DNA from: Ilyonectria destructans
Lineage: Eukaryota; Ascomycota; Sordariomycetes; Hypocreales; Nectriaceae
Direction of reading: 5' to 3'
Length of the DNA stretch: 64,000 nucleotides
Assembly (NCBI GenBank): GCA_020740775.1
Contig: JAHEWK010000012.1
Location: forward strand, 868,001 to 932,000
Shown: positions 45,096-57,251 of the stretch, piece by piece
Numbering within the stretch: position 1 is the stretch's first letter
Layout: each line of letters opens with the position of its first letter
Notes under the pieces: model-generated
The model's input: only the letters and a program-made list of their open reading frames with translations
Told to the model about the DNA's origin: nothing
Databases searched by the model: none
Made by a program: the position numbers and the translations under genes

Positions 45096-46273
45096 ATTAG
45101 TAGCGAACTGCTTTAGCCGAGCCGATTCCGGACTTGGATGATTAGATAGAAGGCCCGAATTAGACGGCACTGTATAAAAATTGATACACCATTGATTAAA
45201 GATGTCGATTGTCAAAGTGATGATATGAGCTAATGCAATGTTCCATCTGACATGGACCCTGCTGCGTACCTTGTGTGATTTAGTGTGGTGACTAGGCTTT
45301 CGCCGAACCTATTACCTCACTAGCTCACTTGTATCTCCGCATTAACCCATGCATGGCACCCTGTGGCGTAACGCTAGATGTTTACAGGGGTGTCACGCTT
45401 TCTCACTTTCTTCTCCAGTTTTGGCCAGATTCGAAGATAGGCGATCTAGCACGTTGCTTTTGCCATCCTGCGCCGTATCAGCGATGTCTTAGCGCTGTGG
45501 GGCGTTTATCGATATTCTACGATACCGCTAATGACAGTTGAAAATTGTTGATTCGTGGCCGAGCGGAGGACGTTTTGGCTAGTTCGGAATCGAAATGTCA
45601 CTTCGGAACGCGATATTGCAGCGATAAACAAGGTGCCAACACTTGCTTGGCCTTCAGTCCGGCTGCTTCGGCACCTAAGTCCCCCCAACTAGCTCCACGT
45701 CATCCACTGATAGCAACGGGTATGTTAGCTGCAGGAACAGCTAGCCACTCTCTCCAATATTTCCTTTCTTCGTACATGCCGGCCTGGGATAACAGAAAAG
45801 CCCTCGCCGCCGCCGGAATCTCGGTATGCAGCCGGATTCATGATGTGACGCAACGTGTGATGTACGAAGCCACGTTCGACTCAGGTGGTGCTTCATGTTT
45901 CCTAAACCACATGTCGAGTCAGGCATCCCCGGTCTGCAAACTCCTTGTCTATCTTACATGACATTATGCGACTTCGATGGACCGGCGTCAACTCCACTTC
46001 CCCGCACGCCACCCCCGCAATACCACGCGGAATCGGATTCCGAGTTCCACAGCAAGATCTGTGTCTAGGGGAAAGCCACGGGAAAGCCAAGGGTGTGGTT
46101 ACTGTTAGCTGCTTACAAAAAGCCGGCGTTAATAGGCGAACGAGGTAATCAAACCCATACAGCCCGACCCTTCACCCTTTAAAGCTAACACGCCCGTCCC
46201 TCCAAAGACATCTGTCGCCTGGTTGTTTCCTGTCCCATCAACCAAACCACCGACAAGACATATTATCACAACC
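45096..46273. promoter_or_regulatory. Upstream region of the permease with motif sites
   Basis: About 1.2 kb without a gene. TCGGAA occurs at 45584-45589 and 45603-45608, and the palindrome CGGAATCGGATTCCG at 46028-46042 includes TTCCGA at 46038-46043, about 230 bases before the permease start. Confidence 0.5.
46028..46042. promoter_or_regulatory. Perfect palindrome CGGAATC-G-GATTCCG
   Basis: Fifteen bases, symmetric about one central G, with the CGG half sites in everted/inverted orientation typical of Zn2Cys6 targets. Lies upstream of the permease. Confidence 0.5.
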
Positions 46274-48093
46274 ATGGACGAGAACCGGCCGCCCAGCGAG
46301 GTTGACCTCAAACAGGGGAGCCCCAATCTCGAGCACGCCGTTTCGCGCCCCCTGAAGAACCTCAGCGATGAGGAACGCCTTGCTCAGCTGGGCCATCAGC
46401 AGGAACTCAACCGATCATTCTCCCTCCCAGCCCTCGGCGCACTCTGTCTGTGTTTGATGGCCACATGGGAAGCCCTGTCCACAGTTATTGCGGCCGCGCT
46501 GGTTAGCGGTGGACCGCCTTGTCTATTTTATAACTAGTATGTTCCATCCGACAACCTTGCATTCATGACAAGTATGCTGACTTGATATGAAGCGTTCTTT
46601 CGTTCCTTTGCACGATGTGCATTGTCGTCTCCTTGGGAGAAATCGCGTCCATCTATCCCACCGCAGGCGGTACGACCTCTCGATCTCGAATTACAACAGA
46701 CGTGCAGACACTGACGCGTGTAATATAGGACAATACCACTGGGTGGCGGCACTTTGCCCTGAGTCGACCAAGTCTGCCGCTTCATGGGCGACCGGCTGGA
46801 TCTCCGTTGGCGGGCAGATCGTTCTCACAGCATCGGCTGCGTTTGCCGCGGGCCTCCAAGCCCAGTCTTTGATCAACATTAATAATGACAACTACGTTGG
46901 CACACGATGGCAGGGTATGCTCTTCTACTGGGCCATCCTAGCATACGCTGCATTCTTCAACATCTGGGGCATGAAAGCCATGCCTCACATCAACTTGATT
47001 TCCGGTTAGTAAACGACTCTGCCCGACACAGAACCCCATATTAACTTCGTTTCAGGAGTTCTCCATGTTGCTGCCTTTGTCGCAATCGTCATCACGCTTG
47101 GAGTCATGGCGCCGAAGAATACTTCCACCTTTGTCTTCACCGAATTCGTGAACAGTAGCGGTTGGAAGAGCGACGGCATCTCCTGGCTCGTCGGTATGCA
47201 GAGCGCAGTGTACCCGTTCCTTGGGTAAGTAGCCAATCTCTTGTGACCTACCAGGACAACACTGACCAACATTGACTAGATACGATGCTGCATGCCATCT
47301 CGCAGAAGAGTTACCCCATGCGGCCCGCAACGTTCCCTTGGCCATGGTTGGAAGTGTTATTGTCAATGGCGTGATCGGCTTCATCTACTGCATCGTCCTC
47401 CTTTACTGCGCCGGCTCCCTCGAATCGTTGTTGGGAACCCCCACGGGATTCCCCTTTATGCAAATCTTCCTCGACGCCACGCAATCCAGGGCAGGGGCAA
47501 CCGTCATGTCCCTCATGCCGGTTCTTATTGCGACTGCTGCGACTGCGGCCGGACTCGCATCCACGTCGCGCACCCTTTGGGCGTTCGCTCGCGACAAGGC
47601 AACCCCCTACGACGAATATTTCAGTGTCGTGAACCCAAAGCTCCAAGTGCCTGTTAGGGCTGTGGTTGTTGTCCTCGCGTTCCAGGTTCTCCTTGGTCTC
47701 ATTTACCTCGGAAATGCTACTGCTTTCAACGCCATTCTTTCCATGGCCATCATTGGCCTGTACCTGTCTTACCTGCTGCCCATCGTGTACATGCTCTTCT
47801 ACGGGCGCCGTACATTGAAGAGGAGCGACTATGGACCGTTCGTTCTACCACAAATTGTTGGCATTGCCCTAAATGCTATCAGCATTGTGTGGATGATCGT
47901 CGTTATCATTTTCAGCACATTCCCGTTGACATACCCAGTGACAGCGCAAAACATGAACTACTCCGTGGTTGTTTTGGCTGGCTGGGCTGCTTTTGGTGCT
48001 ATTTATTACTATGGGTTTGGTAAGAAGAAGTACGAAGTTCCACTGACGGACTTGGCTGTTATGGACGCAAGGACGGAAGTGGCTGAGAAGTGA
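46274..48093 (+). CDS. Amino-acid/amine permease (APC superfamily, GABA/choline type)
   Basis: Exons 46274-46536, 46593-46669, 46729-47004, 47056-47224 and 47280-48093 give 532 residues. It has about 12 membrane helices, with a polar N-terminus of some 50 residues carrying DEERLAQLGHQQELNRSFS, the pattern leading into helix 1 of fungal GABA/choline/amine permeases. Typical pieces follow: EIASIYPTAGGQYHWVA in helix 3, and a helix 6-7 region with YDAACHLAEELPHAARNVP, the conserved His-Glu amphipathic segment. It brings an amine, amino acid or related compound across the plasma membrane. In its setting, uptake of an aromatic amine or amino acid is likely but not shown. Confidence 0.88.
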
Positions 48094-48609
48094 CGAGATT
48101 AATATTGCGACTTGTAACAACACGCCATTAAGCACCTTTATAAATTGGAAACTGTGATGAAATTTGATCAAATCTCTCGTTTAGACAACCGTTGTCCCTT
48201 TGTACATGACCACATTAGAGCGTTATGACTGTATATCTAGAACTTGTCATGAAGAACTCGCAGACTGAATACATTTCGGCAGCGGAGACTGCTTTCCGTT
48301 TGCGAGCATTATTTAACTATATACTCAAGTCCCTGCCATAACTTCAACTAAGGTTAAATATAATGCCGACCACAGTTACGTCAATCATTTCATGCGATGA
48401 CGAGGGTGCCTTGTATAGCCTGTGGGGAATGGTAGGCATTGGGAACCCTTGTCACTGTCGTAAGATCATCACATTAGGCAAAAGCGCTAAAATTGGAAAC
48501 GTGCAGAGCTTGCTTTCTTTCTTTTGACATTCTCGATGACGAAATACCCGGATAACACGGTCTCATACTAAACATGCCTGATCAGCGGGCTGAATACCAT
48601 CTGAGCAAT
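48094..48609. other. Convergent 3' spacer
   Basis: AT-rich convergent spacer between the permease and the homogentisate dioxygenase gene. Nothing else was seen. Confidence 0.5.
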
Positions 48610-50170
48610 TTATTCCGGTCTCTTAAAGTGCGGTTTTAGGTCAGACCAACTCTCTTGGTTGTACTCTGGCTGGATCTTTTGGCAGGTCTTAAGTCCCCAT
48701 TCGGTCACTCCCAAAAACAGACAGCTCTCAAACATGAAAGCCATGCTTCCATCCCCAACCTTTGCAGGTTTCAACTCGGCATTGCTAGCCTTCTCGAAAG
48801 TGGCAGCGTCGGGACCATGAGAGGTCATGACGTTGTGCAAACTGGCACCTGCCGCTTGGAATCCCTTACCAGCCTTTGCGTCATACTCTCCACAAACCAG
48901 GCCCATGAATTCAGACATGGTGTTGCGGTGGTACCACGGCGGCCTGAACGTGTCTTCTTGGACAAGCCACCTGGGCGGGAAGATGACGAAATCGGCGATA
49001 GCCGTGCCTGGGTGATCGGAGGGTCCGGTCAAAACTGTGTAAATGGAGGGGTCTGGATGGTCAAACGAAATGCTTCCAATGACGGAGAAGCGGCCAAGGT
49101 CGTACTTGTAGGGGTAGTCTGTAATTTGTGTTAGCACTATAGGTGAATTATGCCTACTTGCTCAAGTACAAGTGGATGGAGATTCGATCAGCACAGGCCG
49201 TCTGTTCTGTGCCTTTCGGGATGATTAAAAACTCACACCTGTGATTGTCAGCATGGCTTATTTACGTGTTAGATAGAAGCAGACGAATTGTCACTTACTT
49301 TCCATGCCAGCCTACCACATCAAAGGGAGTGTGGTTCTGCTTGGCGACAAACAGCTCGTTATTGTACTTGTTGACGATGGACCACGTAGTGGAGGTATCC
49401 TCGTCAAACCTGGCCTGGGGCACTTGGAAGTCTCTTGGATTCGCGAGGCAGTTGGATCCGATGGGACCAAGCTCTGGCAGGATGAAGTTGCCTTGGTACA
49501 GCTCAAGGATATAGCCTCGGACGGGGCCTGCCGGTAACGTCACGCGATATTTGATTCCACGAGGGAGAACCGCGATCTCGTTGGGTCGGACCAGAAGGTT
49601 TCCGAGCTCGGTTTGAATGTCCAGCACGCCGTGTTGGCTAACAATCAGCATCTCGCCGTCGGAGGAATACATGGCCATGTTCGCATCCATGTCGCGGCCA
49701 GCAGCGTAAATGTAGATTCCCAGGCCGGACTTCATGGTTGGATCACCAGCACCTGCCGCCAGCTTCAAACCGCGAACCCAGTCGACCTCCTTGTCGATGT
49801 CGAAGGGGTCCCATCGCAGCTGGTTGGGGATGTGGTTCAGCTTCGCGCCAAAGTTGCCGGTGGTGACCTCGGTGAAGGGTTCAAAGGAGGAGTGGGCAGC
49901 AGAGGGGAGGACACGGTAGAGCCATGATTGCAGGTTCTCACTTCTCGGCGCTGTGAAAGCCGTGCCAGACAACTTCTCTGCATAAAGGCCAAATGGTGCC
50001 TTCTGAGGCGAGTTGGCGCCGATGGGGAGCGCCCCCTCTATGGCTTCCGATCTGTGCACCTTGTTCAACGGCTATCCTTCAATGCCAGGAGGATCGACAT
50101 ACTCATGGAATGAACCGAATCCATTGAGATACTTGTATTTCTCAGGTGTTTCAAACTTTGTTACAGGCAT
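48610..50170 (-). CDS. hmgA: Homogentisate 1,2-dioxygenase
   Basis: Exons 50103-50170, 49299-50051, a 2-nt exon 49237-49238, and 48610-49118 give 443 residues, close to the usual 440-450. The enzyme opens the ring of homogentisate to maleylacetoacetate using Fe(II) and O2. The N-terminus has the family start ([19 protein letters not shown]) and [20 protein letters not shown]. Iron ligands fall in [17 protein letters not shown] and [12 protein letters not shown]. The first intron (51 nt) removes a stop codon and restores [12 protein letters not shown]. The second break needs two successive excisions separated by GT, described separately. It is divergent from fumarylacetoacetase across 509 bases. 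Confidence 0.9.
49119..49298 (-). other. Twin intron (stwintron-like) with 2-nt microexon in hmgA
   Basis: Intron A (49239-49298, GTAAGT...CTGACaatCACAG) and intron B (49119-49236, GTGAGT...CTAACacaaattACAG) have full consensus ends and branch sites and are separated only by GT at 49237-49238. Only inclusion of these two bases keeps the frame and gives WHG-K-Y-Y-P-Y-K-Y-D at the exact family length. Two successive splicing steps or a nested twin intron are required. Confidence 0.7.
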
Positions 50171-50679
50171 CTTTTTAGATTGTGTTGACGATGGTGAAAT
50201 AAGAGAATGGTTAGTGCGGGGACTGAATGGCGGGGATATCACAACACCAATGCTTGGTTCAGTCCGGAGCGGGCATATTTCCATTCCTTATCTACAGTCT
50301 TTATTCCCCCGAGAACGCTTACAAACAGCTGCCGTTCTTTACAGCCGTTGACAGAATGACCCGACGGAAATGTATTCCGGGGCGTCGCACATGACGGCTC
50401 GAAACGGTGGAAATTCGGAATGCGGAATTTTTGCTTACTGGTCGGAATAAATGCCGGCGATTCGGCAGTTATCCGGACAATGCGGAGGTGTTGGCTGGGC
50501 TGGAATAAACCATGGCTATTTCAGCAGCCTGTTTCGGGCAATTATTCCATGGATTTGTGTATTAAACGCTCAGCCTACAAGTTGCCCACCATCTCGATTG
50601 CCACGGTAAATAGCCTCATGATCTTGGTTACGCATCATCACACATACTAGACGTTTCCGCTTTCGCAACCACATCCAAG
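50171..50679. promoter_or_regulatory. Bidirectional promoter: hmgA / fahA
   Basis: 509 bases rich in CGG triplets. TCGGAA occurs at 50415-50420 (followed by GCGGAA seven bases on) and at 50442-50447. The pair is central to the region and may control both genes. Confidence 0.55.
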
Positions 50680-52028
50680 ATGAAGTCGTGGCTTCCCATC
50701 CCCCCGGGGTCTCATTTCTCCCTGGCCAACATCCCCTTCGGTATTATCTCCACGGCGGCCATCTCCGCACGCCGGCCGGCCATCGCCATCGGCACCCATG
50801 TGCTTGACATCTCCGCCTTCGCCAAGGAGGGTGGCTTCGCAAAACTCAAGGACTTCCCCGGCGACAAGCTTGGAGTCTTCTCTGAGCCGACCCTTAACTC
50901 ATTTGCTGCTCTCGGGCGGCCCGTCCACCGGCTTGTTCGCGAGTATATCCGTGACATCTTCCGGGACGACACCCCCTACCCTGAGGCTTTGAAGACCAAC
51001 GAGGCTCTGAAGAAGTCGGCGTTGCTACCACTGTCCGAGGTTGAGACTCATCTCCCTCTCTCAATTGGAGACTATACCGATTTCTTCGCTGGCCGCAACC
51101 ATGCTCACAACGTTGGAACCCTGTTCCGCGGTGCTGCCAACGCTCTGCAGCCCAATTACAACCATCTGCCCGTGGCTTATCACGGCCGTGCCAGCTCGGT
51201 AGTAGTCTCCGGCACGCCGCTCCACCGCCCCGTTGGCCAGGTTCTACCAGCCCCGGGAGCTCAGACCCCCGTCTTTAAGGCCTCTGGCAGGATAGACATT
51301 GAGCTTGAGATTGGCACATTTATCTGCAAGGGCAACGCCCTCGGCCACCCTATCCCGCTTAAACAGGCAGAGGATTACATCTTCGGCTATGTGCTCATGA
51401 ACGACTGGAGTGCCCGAGATATTCAACAGTGGGAGTATGTCCCCCTGGGACCCTTTAATGCTAAGAACTTTGGCACCACCATCAGCGCCTGGGTTGTACT
51501 TGCGGATGCCCTTGAGCCATTCAGGACCCAGGGTCTGCCAAACGACACCGAGTTGCAAAGTTATCTCCGCGAAGAGAGGAAGGATAATGTGCTAGACATC
51601 AAGCTGGAGGTGACTCTCAGCAGTAAGTGCACCCCATCTTGGGCCAATGACAACCAGCGGAAAACTAACCTCATGACTTAGCCGCCAAGGGTAATTCGCG
51701 CACTATTACACGAACCTCTTCTAAGAACCTTCTCTGGTCCTGGCCCCAGATGATTGCCCACCACACCATTTCCGGTTGCAACCTGCGAACTGGTGACCTT
51801 CTCGGAAGTGGTACTGTCTCTGGGTTTGAGGAGGGTACCCACGGTAGCATTTTAGAACAGACCAAGGCTGGAAAATTCCCCGTTGAGATTGGTGGTGGGG
51901 AAGTGCGCAACTTCCTTGCTGATGGCGATACTGTTGTCATTAAGGGATGGTCTGGCACCAATGAAGATGAGTTGGTCGGATTCGGAGAATGCTCTGGCCA
52001 GATTCTGGCGGCTGTGACTCAGGTATAA
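50680..52028 (+). CDS. fahA: Fumarylacetoacetase
   Basis: Exons 50680-51622 and 51682-52028 give 429 residues. It hydrolyses fumarylacetoacetate to fumarate and acetoacetate, the last step of tyrosine and homogentisate breakdown. Family blocks: DYTDFFAGRNHAHNVGTLFR with the catalytic His (in place of the more common HHATNVG form), YNHLPVAYHGRASSVVVSG, DIELEIGTFI for metal ligands, GYVLMNDWSARDIQQWEYV, and after the splice SWPQMIAHHTISGCNLRTGD. It lacks a targeting signal, so it is cytosolic. It pairs divergently with hmgA. Confidence 0.93.
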
Positions 52029-52505
52029 CTCAAATAGATAAGGTTATAGAAGGAAAAGAGCACTAGTACAAGCATACAGCGGCTTCATGCCAGGAAATTT
52101 GTGTGATTCCTCGTAGTAATCCATGGCAAGACTATGTGCCAAGGATTTGCACTTTACCTGGCGGGCAGCCCCATGAGCGGATGAAGCCAATGGGCGATCT
52201 TCCTCCACGGATCTCCGACAAACGGTGGCTGTATACAAAAACAACCCAAAAAGATTTAAGATATTAATCTCGTATCTATATGGCATGATGCACGAGTGAT
52301 AAGAGAGTTGCAGTTGATTTTCGAGATGCGATGGGATCAGGGGAACAAAATCCGAAGTGATATGTAACTTTTTTTTAAATTGTGCTATGCTTCTGGATCT
52401 ACCAACATGGAATTTCTCGACTACAGTCGATCACGTTAGCTACATAATGACCCCTTACTTCCCTCCCCAATTCATATCCCGTCGCTCTGTTTCGCCATAT
52501 TTTGG
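52029..52505. other. Convergent 3' spacer
   Basis: Spacer between fahA and the CYP504-type gene, with no supported gene. Confidence 0.5.
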
Positions 52506-54169
52506 TTACTCAGTCACATCCAAAGCCTTCTTCAAGCTCTTGAGATCTCGGGGCACAAACTTGGCCCTGTAACGCTTGGGCAATGCCACCAGACTGGTCG
52601 GGTCGGCATTGCCGTGAACCGGGTGAACGTTGACATTGTCGTGCTTCTCGACGCGGAAGCTGTTCAGTAGTCTCATGTAGATGAGGTACAGCTCTCGGTT
52701 TGCCAACAGGGATCCAGCACACATGCGGTAGCCGACGCCGTAGGTGAACAGCGGGGCATCGGGCTGCTCGAACCAGCGCTCGGGGCGGAAGTTCTCGGGG
52801 TCCGACCAAACAGCAGGGTCTTTCTAAGTGTTAGCATTTATCAAGTAATGGAACTGTGGTTATTACTTACCCATGTTGCAGGCCCAGGCGTTCAAAAACA
52901 CAACACTGCCCTTGGGAATAGTGACGCCCTCGTGAACGACATCCTTGATAGAAGCGCGGGGCAGAGCAAGTCGGAGCACAGTGAAGTATCGCAGGGACTC
53001 CTTCACCAAAGCGACAATGTATTGACACTTCTGGTCATCATCGACATCGCACATAGGCTGGGTAACATCATAAAACTTCCGAATCTCAGTCTCGGCCTTG
53101 TCCTGGATCTCGGGGTGTTGAGAGAGGTAGGCAATGAACCAGGCAACTTGGGTGGTAACGGTGTCAAGACCGCCAGACAACATAGTCAGACTGATAGATG
53201 TGAGTTCGTCCTTGTTCAGTTTGGCCTCCTTGTCCATAATGACATTTGCCTGGATGCAAGGGCTATAAGTGCCATTTGCGATGCGCTCATCGAGACCGTT
53301 GTTGAGGGAGGTGAGATACTTGTCGCGTCTGCTTCGCATTTCACGAGCCTTGGAGGAATGGAAGTTGATAGGGTTGATTCGGAGAAGGGGGATGTAATCC
53401 TGGAGGTTGCCGGTGGTGGATCGGAACTTGCTAATCTCCTCCTCGACGTGGGTGATTTCCTCAAAGAGGTTGTCCTTCTGGCTCTTCAAGCGAGTGCCCC
53501 AGTTGAGAGTAAGAGCTAGCGACAAAGAGAGGCGCTGGATCATGGGCATGGGGTCAACAGGGACGCGGCCACCATCGCCGTAGGTGTAGAGCTCCTTGAC
53601 GAAATCCCTAGTCTCAACCTCAAGGTGGGGAACATAGGTGGCTACGGACGGCCTGTTGAGGGCCGAGGCAGCACCCTTGCGGCGGCGCTTCAGCGAGTCA
53701 CTGTAGGGAGACGTGCCGATAGTCGTTCCAGCAGTGTCAGAGAGAATCTAGTCGACGGATTAACACATGAGTGGTTGGGTGAGCACAATGATAAGCATAC
53801 CTTGTGGAATGTATAGAACTCGGGCCTTGAGCTAAAGGCCTGGGCATGCTTGCCGAAGATGTCTCGTGCAGCGCCAGCAGAGTTGATGACGACGACGGGG
53901 ACATTACCCAGCTGGATCTGGTAGACCTCGCCAAACTTCTTGGACCACTCTCGGTACTTGTCGGCGGCGTTGACGCGGATGTCCCAAAGGTTACCAATGA
54001 CAGGCAGGCCAGAGGGACCCTTCATGTTGCTGATTCGAGCATTGTTGCGGACGATCTCATTGATGAAGAGGTAGATAATGGGGGCGAGCACTATCGAAAC
54101 CAGGATCGATTCGCCCGGGCTTTGGCGGACGTAGTCGTTCAGCGACAGCAGAAGGCTTGCGATGGTCAT
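52506..54169 (-). CDS. Cytochrome P450, CYP504 type (phenylacetate hydroxylase family)
   Basis: Exons 53801-54169, 52871-53747 and 52506-52819 give 519 residues. CYP504 enzymes hydroxylate phenylacetate at position 2 (PhacA) or 3-hydroxyphenylacetate at position 6 (PhacB), leading to homogentisate. An N-terminal membrane helix (ILVSIVLAPIIYLFI) and the proline hinge GPSGLPVIGN are followed by the I-helix motif SGGLDTVTTQ, the KESLRYF ExxR helix, the PERWF block and the heme loop FTYGVGYRMCAGSLLANRE. The GYRMCAGSLLANRELY form is characteristic of the family. The last intron acceptor was chosen as the second AG (AAAG) to give NMDPAVW. PhacA and PhacB cannot be told apart by eye. Divergent from a Zn2Cys6 regulator. 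Confidence 0.88.
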
Positions 54170-54666
54170 GGCTGCGGCAAGGGAATGAACAAGGCTTAGA
54201 GCGAGTTGTGGTCCTCTTGGATGCCAGGAATGATGGAACAGCGTCGTCTACGCTCTTAAGAGGTGAATTTAAGAGGAAACCGGCATCAGATTCCCGCTGG
54301 TATCCCGCTGGTATCCTTCGGAGCTCCACGTGCCAGTCGGAAAATATGCCATACCAGCGCTCTTCGGCAATGCCTTGGGACTCGAGGTCTCTCCGCGATA
54401 ACAAGCGAGAGCATACCCGATGCCAAGCGGAGTTAGCGCGTGGCGATCTCTTCGAAATCTCTCCCAAGCGTGGAGGTGGATTTGCGGGGAAGTCGGAATC
54501 TGCGGAAATTACCGCTCGGAAACTCGGCGCAATACCGAGACAACCCATTACTAACTCTTCGCCCTGACTGGCACCGTGTCTTAAACCTAGGCGGAACCCC
54601 TGCCCGCTGCCCTCGGAAGCTCGTTTTCGTCTCTGAGACTGCAATTCCGTCAGCCAAGTTACAGCC
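54170..54666. promoter_or_regulatory. Bidirectional promoter: CYP504-type P450 / Zn2Cys6 regulator
   Basis: 497 bases with TCGGAA at 54337-54342, 54493-54498 and 54516-54521, the last two spaced by 23 bases with GCGGAAA between. A tandem copy of TATCCCGCTGG is at about 54300. The arrangement suggests the regulator controls itself and the P450. Confidence 0.55.
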
Positions 54667-57129
54667 ATGGACGACAACTCCTCGACCGCGGAGCAGCCCA
54701 GAGAGACCACTCCCAGCAGTGTGACCACTCGAAAACGCCCTGGCCCGGACGGCTTCCGCAGAGGGAAGCGTGGCAAGTACACCTCCGTCGCATGGTACGA
54801 TCACGGCCGCCTCCCCCCGCGTCAGTCCAAGATGCTCACATATGATACAGCGATGAATGCAAGAAGCGGAAGCTGAAGTGCATCCCCGTCGACGATTCAA
54901 GTTGCCAGCGTTGCATCGACGGGGGGTTGATCTGTGTCTATGCCCACGGTTCGTCGCACGCCAAGGAGAAGAACGAAGGGTAAGATATACATCGCTCTCT
55001 TCTTGTTTTTCTTTTATTCAATGATACTGACGCGTCTCCGAGAACCAGTAGTCAGCAACTTCAAGTCTTGAGTGATGAAGTCATCCAGCTTCGCCAGCAG
55101 GTGTCTGACCTGGCTGGAGCCATGACCTTCGTAAGGGAATTGAAGGACCGCCCACGCAGCACTCGCCTTGATCCCTCGCCCGCCCAGGATGCCAGCACTA
55201 TTGGGCCGTCGCCGGCCAGCTCTTCTCAAAGGGAAGGTATCCCGAAGGAGCCTCAGTTTGTTGGACCGACGAGGTCCGCCTTTGGTTTCATGATCGGTGA
55301 GCGGTCGCTGACCCGTATGGGCATCCCGACCTATGAGACTCTACCTGCCAGTGGCGCCCAGTCGCCGGCGAATCTACCGCCAGAGTTAGACGCAGACCCC
55401 CGTGACTATTGGCATCATTGCACCGTCCAGGAAATCATCAGGCTCCTTACTGTCTTCCAGGAGGAAGTCGAGTCTGTTTACCCGTTTATCAACATTGGGG
55501 ACCAAGCCTCCCGAGCAGATGACATCCTGCGGGCCATACGAAGCACCGAACCAGGAGGTCAGAGAATATATGACATTTCAGACCTGGAAGTGTCCTCAAA
55601 AGATATCGATATTGTCAAGGTTGCGATGGCCACTGCCATTGTCCTCGAGACACATGGCAAGAAGGAGACAAGCACCATGATAGTGCAGTCTGTTGAAAAC
55701 AACGTTTCTATGATATCGCGCCCCGAGGTTGATTTAAAAGAAGTCCAACTCATTACAATGCTGGTAAGTAACCTCCGCGCACCAATTTCTTCTCTGGGGC
55801 GGCTTGCTAATATCTTCTCAAGAGTATTTATTACTTTCACTGCGACGAAGAACTTCTCGCCTGGCGCACCATCGGTGTTGCCGCACGAGAAGCTCTTGAG
55901 ATGGGTCTCCATCGCAAGAAAAGTCTATTCGATAATTTCAAGGATCTTGAATCCCGTCGCCTTGCTACGAGAGTCTTTTGGTGTGTTTACGTACTCGATC
56001 GCCGTTGGAGCTTTGGCACCAGTCTCTCTTTCGCACTAGTAGATCGCGATATTGACCCTGAACTACCAGAACCAGTAAGTCACTAGTAATTTTATCAGAT
56101 TTTCGCAGTGGCTAACCAAATCGTGTCTAGGATGAACAGTTTGCCTATCTCAAATGCATGGTTGGGTACGGCCGCGTCTGTTCCAAACTCTGGGACGCCA
56201 TTCCGCCTTTTGGGTCACATTCGCAGTTAATCCCTGAAGATACTGTCATCTCTCTGGATCTAAGTACTCAAGCCTGGTTGCAGTCAATCCCTCCGGACCT
56301 CCAGTTACGTCATCCTCGCCTTGGACTCGCACCACGCTCTCAACCACGCATCATGCACCGGCTACGCGCTCTCCTATACCTACGAGGAAACCATACTAGA
56401 ATTTTTATTTACCGACACCATCTTCTCAGCGCTGCCAGTATTGCCGCAAATCTGCGCAGTGCTTGGTTGGTCGTTGACATTGCCCAGGATAGCATACAGG
56501 TTTTGGTGCACTTAAACTCAACCACCGACATTTACTCTCGCCAACAAAACGCATTCAACTACTTCCTCCTCAGTGCCTTGGCCATCATCTTTTTAGCCGT
56601 GTGTCACGCGCCGGATGTCTTCACAGGGCCTTGTAGAAAAAGCTTCCTCGATGCTGTGGAGCTCGTCCGGGGCTTCTCACGAAATAGCATTGTCAGCCGA
56701 AGATTATGGAACAGCATTCGTGGTCTGCTTCCGCGGTTAAAAAATCTCGGTCTCCAGGGTTCTGAAGAGATAGATCAGGCCGACATGCCGGTAGAGGGCG
56801 ACAGCCCAGCCGTCACAATCAACTCACCTCAAATGGGAGGTTTGGGTAGCAGGGAGCTGCGTGAACACACGCATCATTTAGACGGGCACGACGATCTTGA
56901 CGTGAGTGACATTCACACAGATAGCGGTATCGTTCCCGACTTGGACCTCAGTGGCTCGATTCCGGACATGTATCAAATGAGGAATGATCTCCTGTCTTTG
57001 TTTGATGCATTTGGGAACGGACAAATTCTCCCAGAAGGATTTGGCGCTCAGTTTTACGGACCAGATGACGGAGACTCGATGAACGGGATGGGAGGAGAAA
57101 TTTCAAGACGATTCCAGGGACTCATTTAG
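54667..57129 (+). CDS. Zn2Cys6 transcription factor, probable cluster regulator
   Basis: Exons 54667-54794, 54851-54979, 55049-55763, 55823-56074 and 56131-57129 give 740 residues. The zinc cluster is made by the first splice: CDECKKRKLKC, then CQRC and a final C, with a Lys-rich linker. A short coiled coil follows (VLSDEVIQLRQQVSDL, about 92-107) for dimerisation. The middle has the fungal-specific domain: YYFHCDEELLAWRTIGVAAR, ALEMGLHR, RVFWCVYVLDRRWSF. The C-terminus is acidic and may activate. Two acceptors (CAG|TAG|) at 55048 and 55051 are both in frame. It lies between the P450 and the Dabb gene, and TCGGAA sites in the surrounding promoters are likely targets. Confidence 0.85.
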
Positions 57130-57251
57130 ATAGATTCAGCCATCAAATTGTATCATTTATTTATAGATACCCAGGACTTGATTGAATTCAATTGCAGAGA
57201 TACACAAGTATAGTGTTGCTCTTTTGTTGTCTATTTTTTATCTATCTGAAA
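57130..57251. other. Short convergent spacer
   Basis: 122 bases between the stop codons of the regulator and the Dabb gene. Confidence 0.6.

Noticed and set aside
50051..50102. In-frame stop in hmgA as a sign of a pseudogene
   Set aside because: A 51-base intron GTATGT...CACAG removes the stop and restores the conserved [11 protein letters not shown] junction.
52848..53519. Plus-strand frame of 223 codons
   Set aside because: Antisense shadow of the CYP504-type P450 exon.
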